Both the position numbers and the translations under genes were made by a program. The notes under the pieces are model-generated. The model did not search any database and was not told the origin of the DNA. It saw only the letters and a list, made by a program, of their open reading frames with translations. From positions 2,609,001 to 2,673,000 of the forward strand of contig NZ_JAKRKC020000001.1 of assembly GCF_022664455.2 (NCBI RefSeq): a stretch of DNA of 64,000 bases. The letters are read 5' to 3'. This DNA comes from Actinomadura luzonensis. GTDB taxonomy: Bacteria > Actinomycetota > Actinomycetes > Streptosporangiales > Streptosporangiaceae. Each line of letters opens with the position of its first letter. Position 1 is the stretch's first letter. Of this stretch, positions 53,877-63,762 are shown piece after piece.

Positions 53877-54678
53877 GACCATCACGTTCTGGGTGCTCGC
53901 CGTCGTGTCCGTCGGCGCCGCGCTCGGCATGGTCTTCAACCGGAAGGCCGTCTACTCCGCGCTGATGCTCGGCACGGTCATGCTCAGCCTCGCGGTCCTG
54001 TACGCCGTGCAGGACGCGCCGTTCCTGGCCGCGGTGCAGATCATCGTCTACACCGGCGCGATCATGATGCTGTTCCTGTTCGTGCTCATGCTCGTCGGCG
54101 TCGACTCCTCCGACTCCTTCGTCGAGACGCTCAGGGGCCAGCGCTTCTGGGCGGTCATCGCCGCGCTCGGGTTCGGCACGCTGGTCGTCGTGGCCGTGGG
54201 CAACGCGGTCTTCGCCCCGCAGGCCGGCCTCCAGCAGGTCACCGGCGCGGGCGGCTACATCCGCTCGATCGCGCTCGAGCTGTTCACCAAGTACGTGTTC
54301 GCCTTCGAGATCACCTCGGCGCTGCTCATCACCGCCGCGCTCGCCGCGATGGTGCTGGCGCACCGTGAGCGGCTGATCGAGAAGCCGACCCAGAAGGACC
54401 TGTCCAGGGCCCGCTTCCAGGGCGACCACCCCTCGCCGCTGCCGGGGCCGGGCACGTACGCCAGGAACAACGCCATCGACATGCCGGCCCTGCTGCCGGA
54501 CGGGTCGGTGGCCGAGTCCTCCGTCAACCGCTACATCGCCCGCTACGACGTCGAGCACGACCACCTGCCCGCCGACCCGCGGCTCGCCGAGGCCATCAGG
54601 CACACGGCCGAGCACGAGGAGGCCCCCACGGAGGCCGAGCAGGACGCGACCGAGCACGGCAGTGAGGTGACCAAGTGA
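53869..54678 (+). CDS. nuoJ: NADH-quinone oxidoreductase subunit J
   Basis: Membrane subunit (ND6), 269 residues, five helices in the first 170 ([59 protein letters not shown]). The pi-bulge region and [14 protein letters not shown] are conserved. Residues about 185-269 form a hydrophilic, acidic tail far longer than in E. coli NuoJ. ATG at 53869 overlaps nuoI; stop overlaps nuoK. Confidence 0.96.
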   Translation: MGETITFWVLAVVSVGAALGMVFNRKAVYSALMLGTVMLSLAVLYAVQDAPFLAAVQIIVYTGAIMMLFLFVLMLVGVDSSDSFVETLRGQRFWAVIAALGFGTLVVVAVGNAVFAPQAGLQQVTGAGGYIRSIALELFTKYVFAFEITSALLITAALAAMVLAHRERLIEKPTQKDLSRARFQGDHPSPLPGPGTYARNNAIDMPALLPDGSVAESSVNRYIARYDVEHDHLPADPRLAEAIRHTAEHEEAPTEAEQDATEHGSEVTK

Positions 54679-54971
54679 CCACGCACTACCTCGTCCTGTC
54701 CGGTCTGCTGTTCGCGATCGGCGCCATGGGCGTGCTGATCCGGCGCAACGCGATCGTGGTGTTCATGTGCGTCGAGCTCATGCTCAACGCCTGCAACCTC
54801 GCCTTCGTCACCTTCTCCAGGCAGGTCGGCAACCTGGAAGGCCAGATCATCGCGTTCTTCGTGATGGTGGTGGCCGCGGCCGAGGTCGTCGTCGGCCTCG
54901 CCATCATCGTGACGATCTTCCGAACCCGCAGGTCCGCGTCGGTCGACGACGCCAACCTGCTGAAGTACTAA
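54675..54971 (+). CDS. nuoK: NADH-quinone oxidoreductase subunit K
   Basis: Small membrane subunit (ND4L), 98 residues, three helices. The proton-path glutamates sit in [18 protein letters not shown] and [17 protein letters not shown] start at 54675; a 10-bp gap precedes nuoL. Confidence 0.97.
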   Translation: MTTHYLVLSGLLFAIGAMGVLIRRNAIVVFMCVELMLNACNLAFVTFSRQVGNLEGQIIAFFVMVVAAAEVVVGLAIIVTIFRTRRSASVDDANLLKY

Positions 54972-54981
54972 GAGGTGACTG

Positions 54982-56889
54982 GTGGAGTCTATCGCTCAGA
55001 TCACCCAGCACACCGGCGGCGTGATCGGCAACGCCTGGCTGATGATCGCCCTCCCGCTGGTCGGGGCGTTCATCCTGCTGGTGTTCAACAAGCTGACCGA
55101 CCGCTGGGGCCATCTGCTGGGCGTGGCCATGTCCCTCGCCTCGTTCGTCGTGGCGGTGCTGGCGTTCTTCGAGCTGATCGGGTTCGGGGAGGCCGAGCGC
55201 CGCCGTGCGGTGCACCTGTACGAGTTCATCCCGAACCTCAACCTCGACATGGGGCTGCTGATCGACCCGCTGTCGATCAGCTTCGCGCTGCTGATCACCG
55301 GCGTGGGCTCGCTGATCCACATCTACTCGATCGGCTACATGGCCCACGACGAGCACCGCCGCAGGTTCTTCGCCTACCTGAACCTGTTCGTCGCGGCGAT
55401 GCTCCTGCTGGTGCTCGCCGACAACTACGTCGGGCTGTTCATCGGCTGGGAGGGCGTGGGTCTCGCGTCCTACCTGCTCATCGGCTTCTGGCAGTTCAAG
55501 CCGTCGGCGGCGGTCGCGGCCAAGAAGGCGTTCGTCGTCAACCGCGTCGGCGACTTCGGCCTGCTGGTCGGCATGTTCGTCATCTGGACCTCGTTCGGCT
55601 CGCTCGCCTTCAAGGACCTCGCCGAGAAGACCTCCGGCGTCGAGAACGGCACCACGCTGGCCATCGGCCTGCTGCTGCTGCTCGGCGCGTGCGGCAAGTC
55701 CGCGCAGCTCCCGCTGCAGTCCTGGCTCCTCGACGCCATGGAGGGCCCGACCCCGGTCTCGGCCCTCATCCACGCCGCGACCATGGTCACCGCCGGCGTC
55801 TACCTGGTGGTCCGGTCCGGGGCGTTCTTCTTCCACGAGGGCTCGGGCGCGGCGCTCGCCGTCGCGATCGTCGGCGCGGCCACGCTGCTCGCCGGTGCGA
55901 TCATCGGTTGCGCGAAGGACGACATCAAGAAGGGCCTGGCGGGCTCGACGATGTCGCAGATCGGCTACATGATGCTCGGCGCGGGCCTCGGGCCTGCGGG
56001 GTACGCGTTCGCGATCGGTCACCTGATCACGCACGGCTTCTTCAAGGCCGACATGTTCCTCGGGGCCGGCTCGGTCATGCACGGCATGAACGACGAAGTC
56101 AACATGCGCAAGTACGGCGGGCTCCGTAAGTTCATGCCGATCACGTTCATCACGTTCTTCATCGGCTACCTGGCGATCATCGGCTTCCCGCTGCTGTCCG
56201 GCTACTTCACCAAGGACGGCATCATCGAGACCGCCGTCGAGCACAACCAGGTGCTCGGCTGGCTGGCGGTGCTCGGCGCCGGCATCACCGGCTTCTACAT
56301 GTCGCGGATGGTCTTCATGACCTTCTTCGGCGAGAAGCGGTGGGCCGAGGACGCGCACCCGCACGAGTCGCCCGCCGTCATGACGGTGCCGCTGATCATC
56401 CTGTCGATCGGCTCGATCTTCCTGGGCGGCTACCTCATCCTGAGCAACACGCTCATGAAGTTCCTCGGCCCGGCCGTGGGGCTGCCCGAGGAACTGCCGT
56501 CGTTCCACTTCGCCAGCGTCCCGGGCCTCGCGACGCTCGCGCTGGTCGCAGTGGGGGCGGGCTTCGCCTGGATGCGGTACGGGCGGGTCGAGGTGCCGTC
56601 GGTGCAGCCGCGCGGCTCGTTCCTCACCACGTTCGCCCGCCGTGACCTCTACGGCGACGCGCTCAACGAGTCGTTGTTCATGCGTCCCGGCCAGTGGCTG
56701 ACCCGCATCGCGGTGTTCTTCGACAACCGCGGCATCGACGGCCTGGTCAACGGGCTGGCCGCGGGCATCGGCGGCAGCTCCGGACGCCTCAGGCGGATCC
56801 AGACGGGCTTCGCCAGAACGTACGCGTTGTCCATCTTCATCGGTGCCGCCCTGCTGACCGGCGCCCTGCTCCTCGTTGGGACCATCTGA
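54982..56889 (+). CDS. nuoL: NADH-quinone oxidoreductase subunit L
   Basis: Distal antiporter-like proton pump subunit (ND5), 635 residues. Seen: [17 protein letters not shown] (about 154-170), [39 protein letters not shown] (in parts), [20 protein letters not shown] with the broken-helix lysine region, and a long C-terminal transverse helix. GTG start at 54982. Stop shares bases with the nuoM ATG (TGATG). Confidence 0.97.
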   Translation: MESIAQITQHTGGVIGNAWLMIALPLVGAFILLVFNKLTDRWGHLLGVAMSLASFVVAVLAFFELIGFGEAERRRAVHLYEFIPNLNLDMGLLIDPLSISFALLITGVGSLIHIYSIGYMAHDEHRRRFFAYLNLFVAAMLLLVLADNYVGLFIGWEGVGLASYLLIGFWQFKPSAAVAAKKAFVVNRVGDFGLLVGMFVIWTSFGSLAFKDLAEKTSGVENGTTLAIGLLLLLGACGKSAQLPLQSWLLDAMEGPTPVSALIHAATMVTAGVYLVVRSGAFFFHEGSGAALAVAIVGAATLLAGAIIGCAKDDIKKGLAGSTMSQIGYMMLGAGLGPAGYAFAIGHLITHGFFKADMFLGAGSVMHGMNDEVNMRKYGGLRKFMPITFITFFIGYLAIIGFPLLSGYFTKDGIIETAVEHNQVLGWLAVLGAGITGFYMSRMVFMTFFGEKRWAEDAHPHESPAVMTVPLIILSIGSIFLGGYLILSNTLMKFLGPAVGLPEELPSFHFASVPGLATLALVAVGAGFAWMRYGRVEVPSVQPRGSFLTTFARRDLYGDALNESLFMRPGQWLTRIAVFFDNRGIDGLVNGLAAGIGGSSGRLRRIQTGFARTYALSIFIGAALLTGALLLVGTI

Positions 56890-58448
56890 TGTCACCCTGG
56901 CTTCCGATACTCATGGCGGTGCCCGTGGTGGGCGCCATCGTGGTGGCCCTGCTCCCCAAGGGCAGCGACAAGCTGGCCAAGCAGGTCACGCTGCTGGTCT
57001 CGCTGGTGGTCCTGGTGCTCACGGGCGTCGTGGCGGCCGGGTTCAAGCCCGGCGGCGAGCGCTTCCAGTTCCGCGCCGAGTACGACTGGATCCCGAGCTT
57101 CGGCGTGAAGTTCGGGGTCGGCGTGGACGGCGTGGCGCTGGTGCTCATCGCGCTGTCGGCGGTGCTGGTGCCGATCGTGGTGCTGGCCTCCTGGCACGAC
57201 GCCGACGGCGTGAAGACCGCCGACGGCACCCTGATCACGCCCAAGCGGTCGGTGAAGACGTACTTCTCGCTGCTGCTGGTGCTGGAGACGATGATGATCG
57301 GCGTCTTCGCGGCGACCGACATCTTCCTCTTCTACGTGTTCTTCGAGGCCATGCTCATCCCGATGTACTTCATGATCGGGTCGTACGGCGGGGCGCAGCG
57401 GTCGTACGCGGCCGTGAAGTTCCTGCTGTACTCGCTCTTCGGCGGCCTGCTCATGCTGGTCGCGGTCATCGGGCTGTACTTCGTGGCCGGCAAGTCCACG
57501 TTCATGTTCCCGCAGCTCGTCGGGGCCATCCAGGACCCGACGATGCAGAAGTGGCTGTTCGGCGGCTTCTTCATCGCCTTCGCCATCAAGGCGCCGCTGT
57601 GGCCGGTGCACACCTGGCTGCCCGACGCGGCCGCCCAGGCCCCGGCCGGCGCCGCGGTGCTGCTGGTCGGCGTGCTGGACAAGGTCGGCACGTTCGGCAT
57701 GCTGCGCTTCTGCCTGGAGCTGTTCCCCGACGCGGCCAAGGCGTTCACGATGCCGATCGTCGTGCTGGCGGTCATCAGCATCATCTACGGCGCGATCGTC
57801 GCCATCGGGCAGACCGACATGAAGCGCCTCATCGCGTACACGTCGATCTCGCACTTCGGCTTCATCGTGCTCGGCGTGTTCGCGATGTCGTCCACCGCGT
57901 CCTCGGGCGCGGCGCTCTACATGGTCAACCACGGCTTCGCGACCGGCGCGCTGTTCCTCGCCGCGGGCTTCCTCATCGCGCGGCGCGGCTCGCCGTTCAT
58001 CGGCGACTACGGCGGCGTGCAGAGCGTCGCCCCGGTGCTGGCCGGCTTCTTCCTGGTCGCCGGTCTGGCCGGGCTCTCGCTGCCGGGCCTGTCGTCGTTC
58101 GTCAGCGAGTTCATGGTCATGATCGGCACGTACCAGAGCGAGGCGCACGGCTCCGGCGCACTGACCGTCGCCGCGGTGATCTCGGCGCTGGCCGTCATCC
58201 TCGCCGCCGTCTACATCCTGTGGATGGTCCAGCGGACGCTGAACGGGCCGACGGCCGAGCCGGTCAAGGCCTTCAAGGACCTCAACGCCCGCGAGATCTG
58301 GGTCCTGGCCCCGCTCGTCGCGCTGATCATCGGGTTCGGCTTCTTCCCGAAGCCGCTGCTCGACGTGATCAACCCGTCCGTGCACCAGACGCTGACCAAC
58401 GTGAAGGTGCCGGTCTCCACCATCGCTGAGAAGGGGACAGGTCAGTGA
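56889..58448 (+). CDS. nuoM: NADH-quinone oxidoreductase subunit M
   Basis: Antiporter-like proton pump subunit (ND4), 519 residues, about 14 helices. Typical stretches: FYVFFEAMLIPMYFMIGSYG, APLWPVHTWLPDAAAQAPA, QTDMKRLIAYTSISHFGFIV, LPGLSSFVSEFMVMIGTY. ATG at 56889 is fixed by the TGATG overlap with nuoL; GTG of nuoN overlaps its stop. Confidence 0.97.
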   Translation: MSPWLPILMAVPVVGAIVVALLPKGSDKLAKQVTLLVSLVVLVLTGVVAAGFKPGGERFQFRAEYDWIPSFGVKFGVGVDGVALVLIALSAVLVPIVVLASWHDADGVKTADGTLITPKRSVKTYFSLLLVLETMMIGVFAATDIFLFYVFFEAMLIPMYFMIGSYGGAQRSYAAVKFLLYSLFGGLLMLVAVIGLYFVAGKSTFMFPQLVGAIQDPTMQKWLFGGFFIAFAIKAPLWPVHTWLPDAAAQAPAGAAVLLVGVLDKVGTFGMLRFCLELFPDAAKAFTMPIVVLAVISIIYGAIVAIGQTDMKRLIAYTSISHFGFIVLGVFAMSSTASSGAALYMVNHGFATGALFLAAGFLIARRGSPFIGDYGGVQSVAPVLAGFFLVAGLAGLSLPGLSSFVSEFMVMIGTYQSEAHGSGALTVAAVISALAVILAAVYILWMVQRTLNGPTAEPVKAFKDLNAREIWVLAPLVALIIGFGFFPKPLLDVINPSVHQTLTNVKVPVSTIAEKGTGQ

Positions 58449-60037
58449 ACCCCGCCATTAACGCGCCGACGATCGAGTACGGCACGCTGGCGCCGCTGCT
58501 GGTGGTGTTCGGCGCTGCCTGCATCGGCGTGCTCGTCGAGGCGTTCGCGCCTCGCTACCTGCGCAAGTCCATCCACGTGCCGCTCACCCTGCTGAGCCTG
58601 GCCGGCGCGTTCGCGCTGGTGCTGGTGCAGGTGCTGCGCGGCAAGGTGCCGACCGCCCCGTCCGCCATGGGCGCGGTGGCCGTGGACGGTCCTTCGCTGT
58701 TCATCTGGGGCGTCATCCTCATCCTGTCGTTCGTGTGCGTGCTGCTCATCAACGACGAGGGCCACTTCGTCGCCTCGGCCGCGGCCGTGCCGGGCAGCTC
58801 CGACGAGGAGGAGGCCGAGGCCGCCGACAACGGCTCCGGCCACACCGAGGTCTACCCGCTGGTGCTGTTCGCGGTGGGCGGCATGCTGCTGTTCCCGGCC
58901 GCGCACGACCTGCTGATGATGTTCGTGGCCCTGGAGGTCATGTCGCTGCCGCTGTACCTGCTGTGCGGCCTGGCCCGTCGCCGCCGCCTGCTGTCGCAGG
59001 AGGCGTCGATGAAGTACTTCCTGCTCGGCGCGTTCTCCTCGGCGTTCTTCCTGTACGGCACCGCCATGGTCTACGGGTTCGCGGGCACCGTCTCGCTGCC
59101 CGGCATCAACCAGGCCCTGGCGGCCGGCTCCGGGCTCGACCCGCTGCTGATGATCGGTCTGGCGCTGCTCGGCGTCGGCCTGATGTTCAAGATCGGCGCG
59201 GCGCCGTTCCAGGCGTGGAAGCCGGACGTCTACCAGGGCGCCCCGACCCCGATCACCGCCCTGATGGCCTCCGGCACGCTGATCGCGGCCGTGGGCGCGG
59301 TGCTGCGGGTGTTCTGGGTGGGTCTCGGCAACCTCGACTGGAACTGGCGTCCGGTGATCTGGGTCGTGGCGGCGCTCACCATGATCGTCGGCTCGGTGCT
59401 GGCGATCACGCAGACCGAGATCAAGCGGATGCTGGCGTACTCGTCGATCGCGCACGCGGGCTTCCTGCTCGTCGGCGTGATGGCCACGTTCGGCACCGCC
59501 CAGCAGAACGCTGTCTCCCTCAAGGCGATCCTGTTCTACCTGGCGGTCTACGGCGTCACCACGGTCGGCGCGTTCGCGATCGTCACGCTCGTCCGCGACC
59601 CGGGCGGCGAGGCCGGTCACCTGTCGCGCTGGGCCGGGCTCGGCAAGCGGTCCCCGCTGCTCGCCGGCACGTTCGCCTTCTTCCTGCTCGCCTTCGCCGG
59701 CATCCCGCTGACCAGCGGCTTCTTCGGCAAGTACGCCGTCTTCGCGGCCGCCCTGGACAGCGGCACGCAGGCCGGCGACTCCATGGGCGGCTGGATGGCG
59801 GGCCTGGTCGTGGTGGGCGTGATCGCCTCCGCGGTGGCCGCGTTCTTCTACGTCCGCGTCATCGTGCTGATGTTCTTCAGCGAGCCCGCGGCGGACGGTC
59901 CGGCGATCGCCGTCCCCAGTATGGGGACCGTGGCCGTCATCGCCGTTTCGCTGCTGGTTACCGTAGGAGTGGGGCTCTACCCGGAGTCCGTGCTCGGTAT
60001 CGCCAACGACGCTGCTAGCAGCCTGTTCATTAGATAA
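58445..60037 (+). CDS. nuoN: NADH-quinone oxidoreductase subunit N
   Basis: Antiporter-like proton pump subunit (ND2), 530 residues. Typical stretches: FVALEVMSLPLYLLCGLARR, GAAPFQAWKPDVYQGAPTPI, QTEIKRMLAYSSIAHAGFLL, and FAGIPLTSGFFGKYAVFAAA. An acidic loop (SSDEEEAEAADNGSGH, about 119-134) interrupts the N-terminal helices. GTG at 58445. It ends the 14-gene complex I operon. Confidence 0.97.
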   Translation: MNPAINAPTIEYGTLAPLLVVFGAACIGVLVEAFAPRYLRKSIHVPLTLLSLAGAFALVLVQVLRGKVPTAPSAMGAVAVDGPSLFIWGVILILSFVCVLLINDEGHFVASAAAVPGSSDEEEAEAADNGSGHTEVYPLVLFAVGGMLLFPAAHDLLMMFVALEVMSLPLYLLCGLARRRRLLSQEASMKYFLLGAFSSAFFLYGTAMVYGFAGTVSLPGINQALAAGSGLDPLLMIGLALLGVGLMFKIGAAPFQAWKPDVYQGAPTPITALMASGTLIAAVGAVLRVFWVGLGNLDWNWRPVIWVVAALTMIVGSVLAITQTEIKRMLAYSSIAHAGFLLVGVMATFGTAQQNAVSLKAILFYLAVYGVTTVGAFAIVTLVRDPGGEAGHLSRWAGLGKRSPLLAGTFAFFLLAFAGIPLTSGFFGKYAVFAAALDSGTQAGDSMGGWMAGLVVVGVIASAVAAFFYVRVIVLMFFSEPAADGPAIAVPSMGTVAVIAVSLLVTVGVGLYPESVLGIANDAASSLFIR

Positions 60038-60048
60038 GGGGAATCTCT

Positions 60049-61038
60049 ATGTCTGCGCCTCCCGTGGTTGACCTTCCCATTGAGGACGAGCGGTTGGCGC
60101 AGGACGTGGCCAACGGTCTGGCCGCGGTCGAGAAACTCCTGCGCTCGTCGGTGGAGAGCGAGGACGCCTTCGTCACGGAGGCGTCCAAGCACCTCATCGA
60201 GGCGGGCGGCAAGCGGTTCCGTACGCTGATGGTGCTGCTGGCCGCGCAGTTCGGCGACCCGTCCGCGCCGGGCGTGGTGCCCGGCGCGGTCGTGATCGAG
60301 CTGACCCACCTCGGCTCGCTCTACCACGACGACGTCATGGACGAGGCCCCGGTGCGCCGGGGCTCGCCGTCGGCCAACGCCCGGTGGGACAACACCGTGG
60401 CGATCCTCACCGGCGACTACCTGTTCGCCCAGGCCAGCGACCTGCTCGCGGACCTCGGCCCCGAGCTGATCCGCATCCAGGCGCAGACCTTCTCCCGCCT
60501 GGTCCAGGGGCAGATCCGCGAGACCGTCGGCCCGCGCGCCGGCGAGGACCCGGTCGCGCACTACCTCAACGTCCTGGCCGACAAGACCGGCTCGCTGATC
60601 GCCGCCTCCGGCCGTTTCGGCGCGCTGCTGTCCGGCGCTCCCGCGGACGTGGAGGAGCGGCTGAGCCGGGCCTGCGAGGCGATCGGCGTGGCCTGGCAGC
60701 TCGGCGACGACCTGCTGGACGTGGCCTCCTCCGGCGCCGAGTCCGGCAAGACGCCGGGCACCGACCTGCGCGAGGGCGTCAAGACCCTGCCGGTCCTGTA
60801 CGCGCTGGCGGCCGGCGACTCCCCGCGCCTGACCGAGCTGCTGTCCGGACCGGTCGCCGAGGACGACGTCGCCGAAGCCCTCGACCTGCTGCGCGCCCAC
60901 TCCGGCATGGACCAGGCGCGGGCCGAGCTGGAGGCGTGGGTCGACCGGGCCCGGGCCGACATCTCCGGCCTCCCGGACATCCCCGCCCGGGACGCGTTCC
61001 TAGCCCTGTGCGACTACGTGGTCCGGCGCTCCGGCTGA
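60049..61038 (+). CDS. Polyprenyl diphosphate synthase (menaquinone side chain)
   Basis: Trans-isoprenyl synthase, 329 residues, making the long prenyl chain likely used for menaquinone. First Asp-rich motif LYHDDVMDEAPVRRG (about 90-104), second LGDDLLDVAS, plus AGGKRFRTLMVLLA. The residues before the first DDxxD (ELTHLGSL) lack an aromatic block, consistent with long-chain products. It starts 11 bp after nuoN, so likely shares the nuo transcript and Rex control. Its last 39 bp overlap rarD on the other strand. Confidence 0.93.
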   Translation: MSAPPVVDLPIEDERLAQDVANGLAAVEKLLRSSVESEDAFVTEASKHLIEAGGKRFRTLMVLLAAQFGDPSAPGVVPGAVVIELTHLGSLYHDDVMDEAPVRRGSPSANARWDNTVAILTGDYLFAQASDLLADLGPELIRIQAQTFSRLVQGQIRETVGPRAGEDPVAHYLNVLADKTGSLIAASGRFGALLSGAPADVEERLSRACEAIGVAWQLGDDLLDVASSGAESGKTPGTDLREGVKTLPVLYALAAGDSPRLTELLSGPVAEDDVAEALDLLRAHSGMDQARAELEAWVDRARADISGLPDIPARDAFLALCDYVVRRSG

Positions 61039-61941
61039 GCGCGCCGTCTCCCGCCTGACCCGGGCGGCCTGGCGGGCCGTCCGGAGGCTGTCGTAGGTGA
61101 AGATCGCCAGGGCCAGCCACACGACCGAGAACCCGATCCACCGGCTGGACGGCATGACCTCCCTGGCGATCAGCACCCCGCAGGCCATCTGCAGGACCGG
61201 CGCGATGTACTGCAGCAGGCCCATCGTGCTGAGCGGCACCCGGATGGCGGCCGCGCCGAAGCAGAGCAGCGGCAGCGCCGTGATGATCCCGGCCCCGACC
61301 AGCAGCGCCGCGTGCCCGGCCCCCTGCCGCGCGAACGTGCCGTCCCCGCCCGCGTGCAGGAACACCAGGTAGCCGAGCGCCGGGAGCAGCAGCACCAGCG
61401 TCTCGACCGTCAGGCTCTCGGTCGCCTCGACGTTCGCCTTCTTCTTCACCAGCCCGTAGATCCCGAAACTGAACGCCAGCGTCAGCGCGATCCACGGCAG
61501 CCGCCCGTAGTCGAACGTCAGCACCAGCACCGCCAGCGCCCCGAACCCGACCGCCGCCCACTGCAGCGGCCGCAGCCGCTCGCGCAGCAGCACCACGCCG
61601 AACAACACGCTGACGAGCGGGTTGATGAAGTAGCCGAGCGCGCTCTCCACGACGTGGCCGCTGTTGACCGCGTAGATGTAGGTGCCCCAGTTGATGGTGA
61701 CGGTGATGGCGGCGAGCGTCAGGAGCGCCAGCTTGCGCGGCTGCCGGCCCAGCTCCTTGACCCAGGACCAGTGGCGGCGCACCGCGAGCACCGCGACGAC
61801 CGCCACCAGCGACCACACCATGCGGTGGGCGAGGATCTCGACGGCTCCGGAGGGCTTGAGGAGAGGCCAGTAGAGGGGGAACAGGCCCCACATGGTGTAG
61901 GCGGCGATCCCGAACAGCACACCGCGCCGAGAGTCAGGCAT
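61000..61941 (-). CDS. rarD: EamA family transporter RarD
   Basis: A 313-residue ten-helix DMT-superfamily protein matching RarD: MPDSRRGVLFGIAAYTMWGL, FPLYWPLLKPSGAVEILAHR, TINWGTYIYAVNSGHVVESA and LGYFINPLVSVLFGVVLLRE. ATG at 61941 has AGGATG eight bases upstream; an in-frame ATG at 61950 is less likely. Physiological substrate unclear (chloramphenicol-resistance-like name only). The 3' end overlaps the polyprenyl synthase gene. Confidence 0.93.
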   Translation of the reverse strand: MPDSRRGVLFGIAAYTMWGLFPLYWPLLKPSGAVEILAHRMVWSLVAVVAVLAVRRHWSWVKELGRQPRKLALLTLAAITVTINWGTYIYAVNSGHVVESALGYFINPLVSVLFGVVLLRERLRPLQWAAVGFGALAVLVLTFDYGRLPWIALTLAFSFGIYGLVKKKANVEATESLTVETLVLLLPALGYLVFLHAGGDGTFARQGAGHAALLVGAGIITALPLLCFGAAAIRVPLSTMGLLQYIAPVLQMACGVLIAREVMPSSRWIGFSVVWLALAIFTYDSLRTARQAARVRRETARSAGAPDHVVAQG

Positions 61942-61984
61942 GTAACCCATCCTGGCTGATTACCACCCTTTACCACAAATTCCG

Positions 61985-61997
61985 TCCACTAAGTGGA
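61985..61997. promoter_or_regulatory. 13-bp palindrome between rarD and msrA
   Basis: TCCACT-A-AGTGGA is a perfect inverted repeat 44 bp from the rarD start and 110 bp from msrA, in an AT-richer patch that likely holds the rarD promoter. Confidence 0.35.
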
Positions 61998-62107
61998 AAT
62001 GTGTAGCTGACCTAAAGCGTTGGGCGGAGTGAAGCCCGCCGACCCCTCCCGCGAGGGCGTGGGTAGGCTGACAGGAGGAGCGCGAGCGCACCTATGGAGG
62101 TAGTGCG

Positions 62108-62770
62108 ATGGGCTGGCTTTTCGGCGGCAACAAGACATCGATGGTCCGGCCGGAGGACGCCCTGCCGGGCCGCGCGGAGCAGATGCCCGTGGCGCCGCGC
62201 CACGCGGTGCTGGACGCTCCGCTGGCCCCGCCGTACCCGGAGGGGCTGGAGGTGGCCGACTTCGGGCTCGGCTGCTTCTGGGGCGCCGAGCGCAAGTTCT
62301 GGCAGACCCCGGGGGTCGTCACCACGGCCGTCGGCTACCAGGGCGGCTACACGCCCAACCCGACGTACGAGGAGGTCTGCTCGGGCCGCACCGGCCACAC
62401 CGAGGCCGTCCGCGTCGTCTACGACCCCGCCCGGATCTCCTACGAGGAGCTCCTCAAGGTCTTCTGGGAGGCCCACGACCCGACCCAGGGCATGCGCCAG
62501 GGCAACGACGTCGGCACCCAGTACCGCTCCGCGATCTACTACCACTCGCCCGAGCAGCGCAAGGCGGCGGAGGCTTCGCGGGACGCGTACCAGAAGGTCC
62601 TGAAGGCGGCCGGCTACGGCGACATCACCACCGAGATCGCCGAGGCGGGTCCGTTCTACTACGCGGAGGACTATCACCAGCAATATTTGTACAAAGTGCC
62701 CAACGGGTACTGCGGCATCGGCGGTACGGGTGTCGCCTGCCCGGTGGGCCTGACGTCCGGCGAGGCGTGA
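62108..62770 (+). CDS. msrA: Peptide-methionine (S)-S-oxide reductase
   Basis: Repairs oxidised methionine, 220 residues. The catalytic Cys56 is in [21 protein letters not shown]-like sequence reads [21 protein letters not shown]; the C-terminal Cys pair in [17 protein letters not shown] can resolve the sulfenic acid. The first 45 residues are an extension as in other actinobacterial MsrA proteins. GGAGG is well placed before ATG at 62108. Confidence 0.96.
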   Translation: MGWLFGGNKTSMVRPEDALPGRAEQMPVAPRHAVLDAPLAPPYPEGLEVADFGLGCFWGAERKFWQTPGVVTTAVGYQGGYTPNPTYEEVCSGRTGHTEAVRVVYDPARISYEELLKVFWEAHDPTQGMRQGNDVGTQYRSAIYYHSPEQRKAAEASRDAYQKVLKAAGYGDITTEIAEAGPFYYAEDYHQQYLYKVPNGYCGIGGTGVACPVGLTSGEA

Positions 62771-62811
62771 GCCGAACGCGGGCCAAGCGTCGCGCTTCTG
62801 TGCAGATAGAT

Positions 62812-62826
62812 ATACAGTTCATGTAT
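62812..62826. promoter_or_regulatory. Inverted repeat over the antitoxin start, candidate autoregulatory operator
   Basis: ATACA-GTTCA-TGTAT spans the ATG at 62825. Phd/YefM antitoxins usually repress their own operon through such short palindromes. Confidence 0.4.
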
Positions 62827-63133
62827 GACTGTTCTGCACGACGCTACTGAGCTGAGCGTGACGGAGGCGGCCCAGCGAGGGGTTGCCCGCCTAGTGGCTG
62901 ATGCGGAGCAGGGGACCGATCTGGTGGTCACCCGTCGGCGTCAGCCAGTGGCGGCCGTGGTGAGTATGCGCCGGGTCAACGAGCTGGAGGAGGCGGCGGC
63001 TGATCTGCGTGATCTGGCGCTGGTGCTCGCCCGGTCGGTTACGGACACGGGGGAGCGGGTCTCGCTCGATGAGGTGCTTGCCGCTTTCGGGCATACTCGC
63101 GAGTCGCTGTCCGCCATCCCGGACGATGAGTGA
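62825..63133 (+). CDS. Phd/YefM-family antitoxin
   Basis: A 102-residue antitoxin. The N-terminal DNA-binding fold reads ELSVTEAAQRGVARLVADAE (about 9-28) and DLVVTRRRQPVAAVVSMRRV; the C-terminal half is acidic and would wrap the toxin. Its stop overlaps the toxin reading frame (GTGA), the usual operon form. Codons are visibly richer in A/T at third positions than neighbouring housekeeping genes, suggesting transfer. Confidence 0.9.
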   Translation: MTVLHDATELSVTEAAQRGVARLVADAEQGTDLVVTRRRQPVAAVVSMRRVNELEEAAADLRDLALVLARSVTDTGERVSLDEVLAAFGHTRESLSAIPDDE

Positions 63134-63762
63134 ATCGTGTCCGACGTCGCCTTCACGGCGCCGGCGGTCGACGACCTTCGACGATCGGCCCAGACGCGGT
63201 ACCCAAGGTGCTCAAGAAGATTCTTCTCCTGCTGGACAACCCTGAAGCTGGTTATCCGCTCGGCGGGGAACTGACCGGTTTCCGGAAGCTGGTGGTCGGT
63301 CGCAACACCTGGCGTGTCGTCTACCGCATCACCGAGGACAAGTCGGTGGAGATCTGCGAGGTGTGGGCTGTCGGTGAACGTGCCGACGCCGAAGTGTACG
63401 AGGAGGCGGCGGCGAGGGTCCGGGAGGCGGGTGCAGGCCGGCCCGAGATCATCCAGCTCGGCCAGGTGATCGAACGCCTCGGCGCACTGACCGATCACAT
63501 CCGGGTGGAGAAAGCATCTCCCAGGGAACCCGTTCCAGATTGGCTCGCGGACCGCTTGATCTACACGGTCGGGATGGCGCGTGAGGATGTTGCCGCTCTT
63601 GACCTTGAAGAGGCGGTCGACACGTGGGCTGAGTACCGGTCCAAGCAGCCCAAGCGAGTTCAACCTGGGAATATCGACGCCGAGGTGGCCGGACGCCGTG
63701 CGCCGGATCAAGGACTACCTGACGCGGTATCCCGAGCAGTCCACCGTCCGGGTGGCCGGTGA
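63130..63762 (+). pseudogene. RelE/ParE-family toxin, N-terminus in another frame (apparent frameshift)
   Basis: Partner of the antitoxin. From about 63184 one frame reads a clear RelE-type toxin: IGPDAVPKVLKKILLLLDNP, GFRKLVVGRNTWRVVYRI, VEICEVWAVGERADAEVYEE, followed by an extra domain of about 80 residues (LGQVIERLGALTDHIR, WLADRLIYTVGMARED). But the expected first strand and helix, VSDVAFTAPAVDDLRR, is encoded in the neighbouring frame from GTG at 63137. Joining the two needs one extra base at about 63184. Without it, translation from GTG 63130 gives an Arg-rich N-terminus unlike the family. Either a real inactivating deletion or a sequencing error; function is doubtful as written. Confidence 0.65.

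Noticed and set aside
63130..63762. Programmed -1 frameshift in the toxin gene
   Set aside because: No slippery heptamer or downstream pseudoknot seen at the junction; a simple deletion or sequencing error is more likely.
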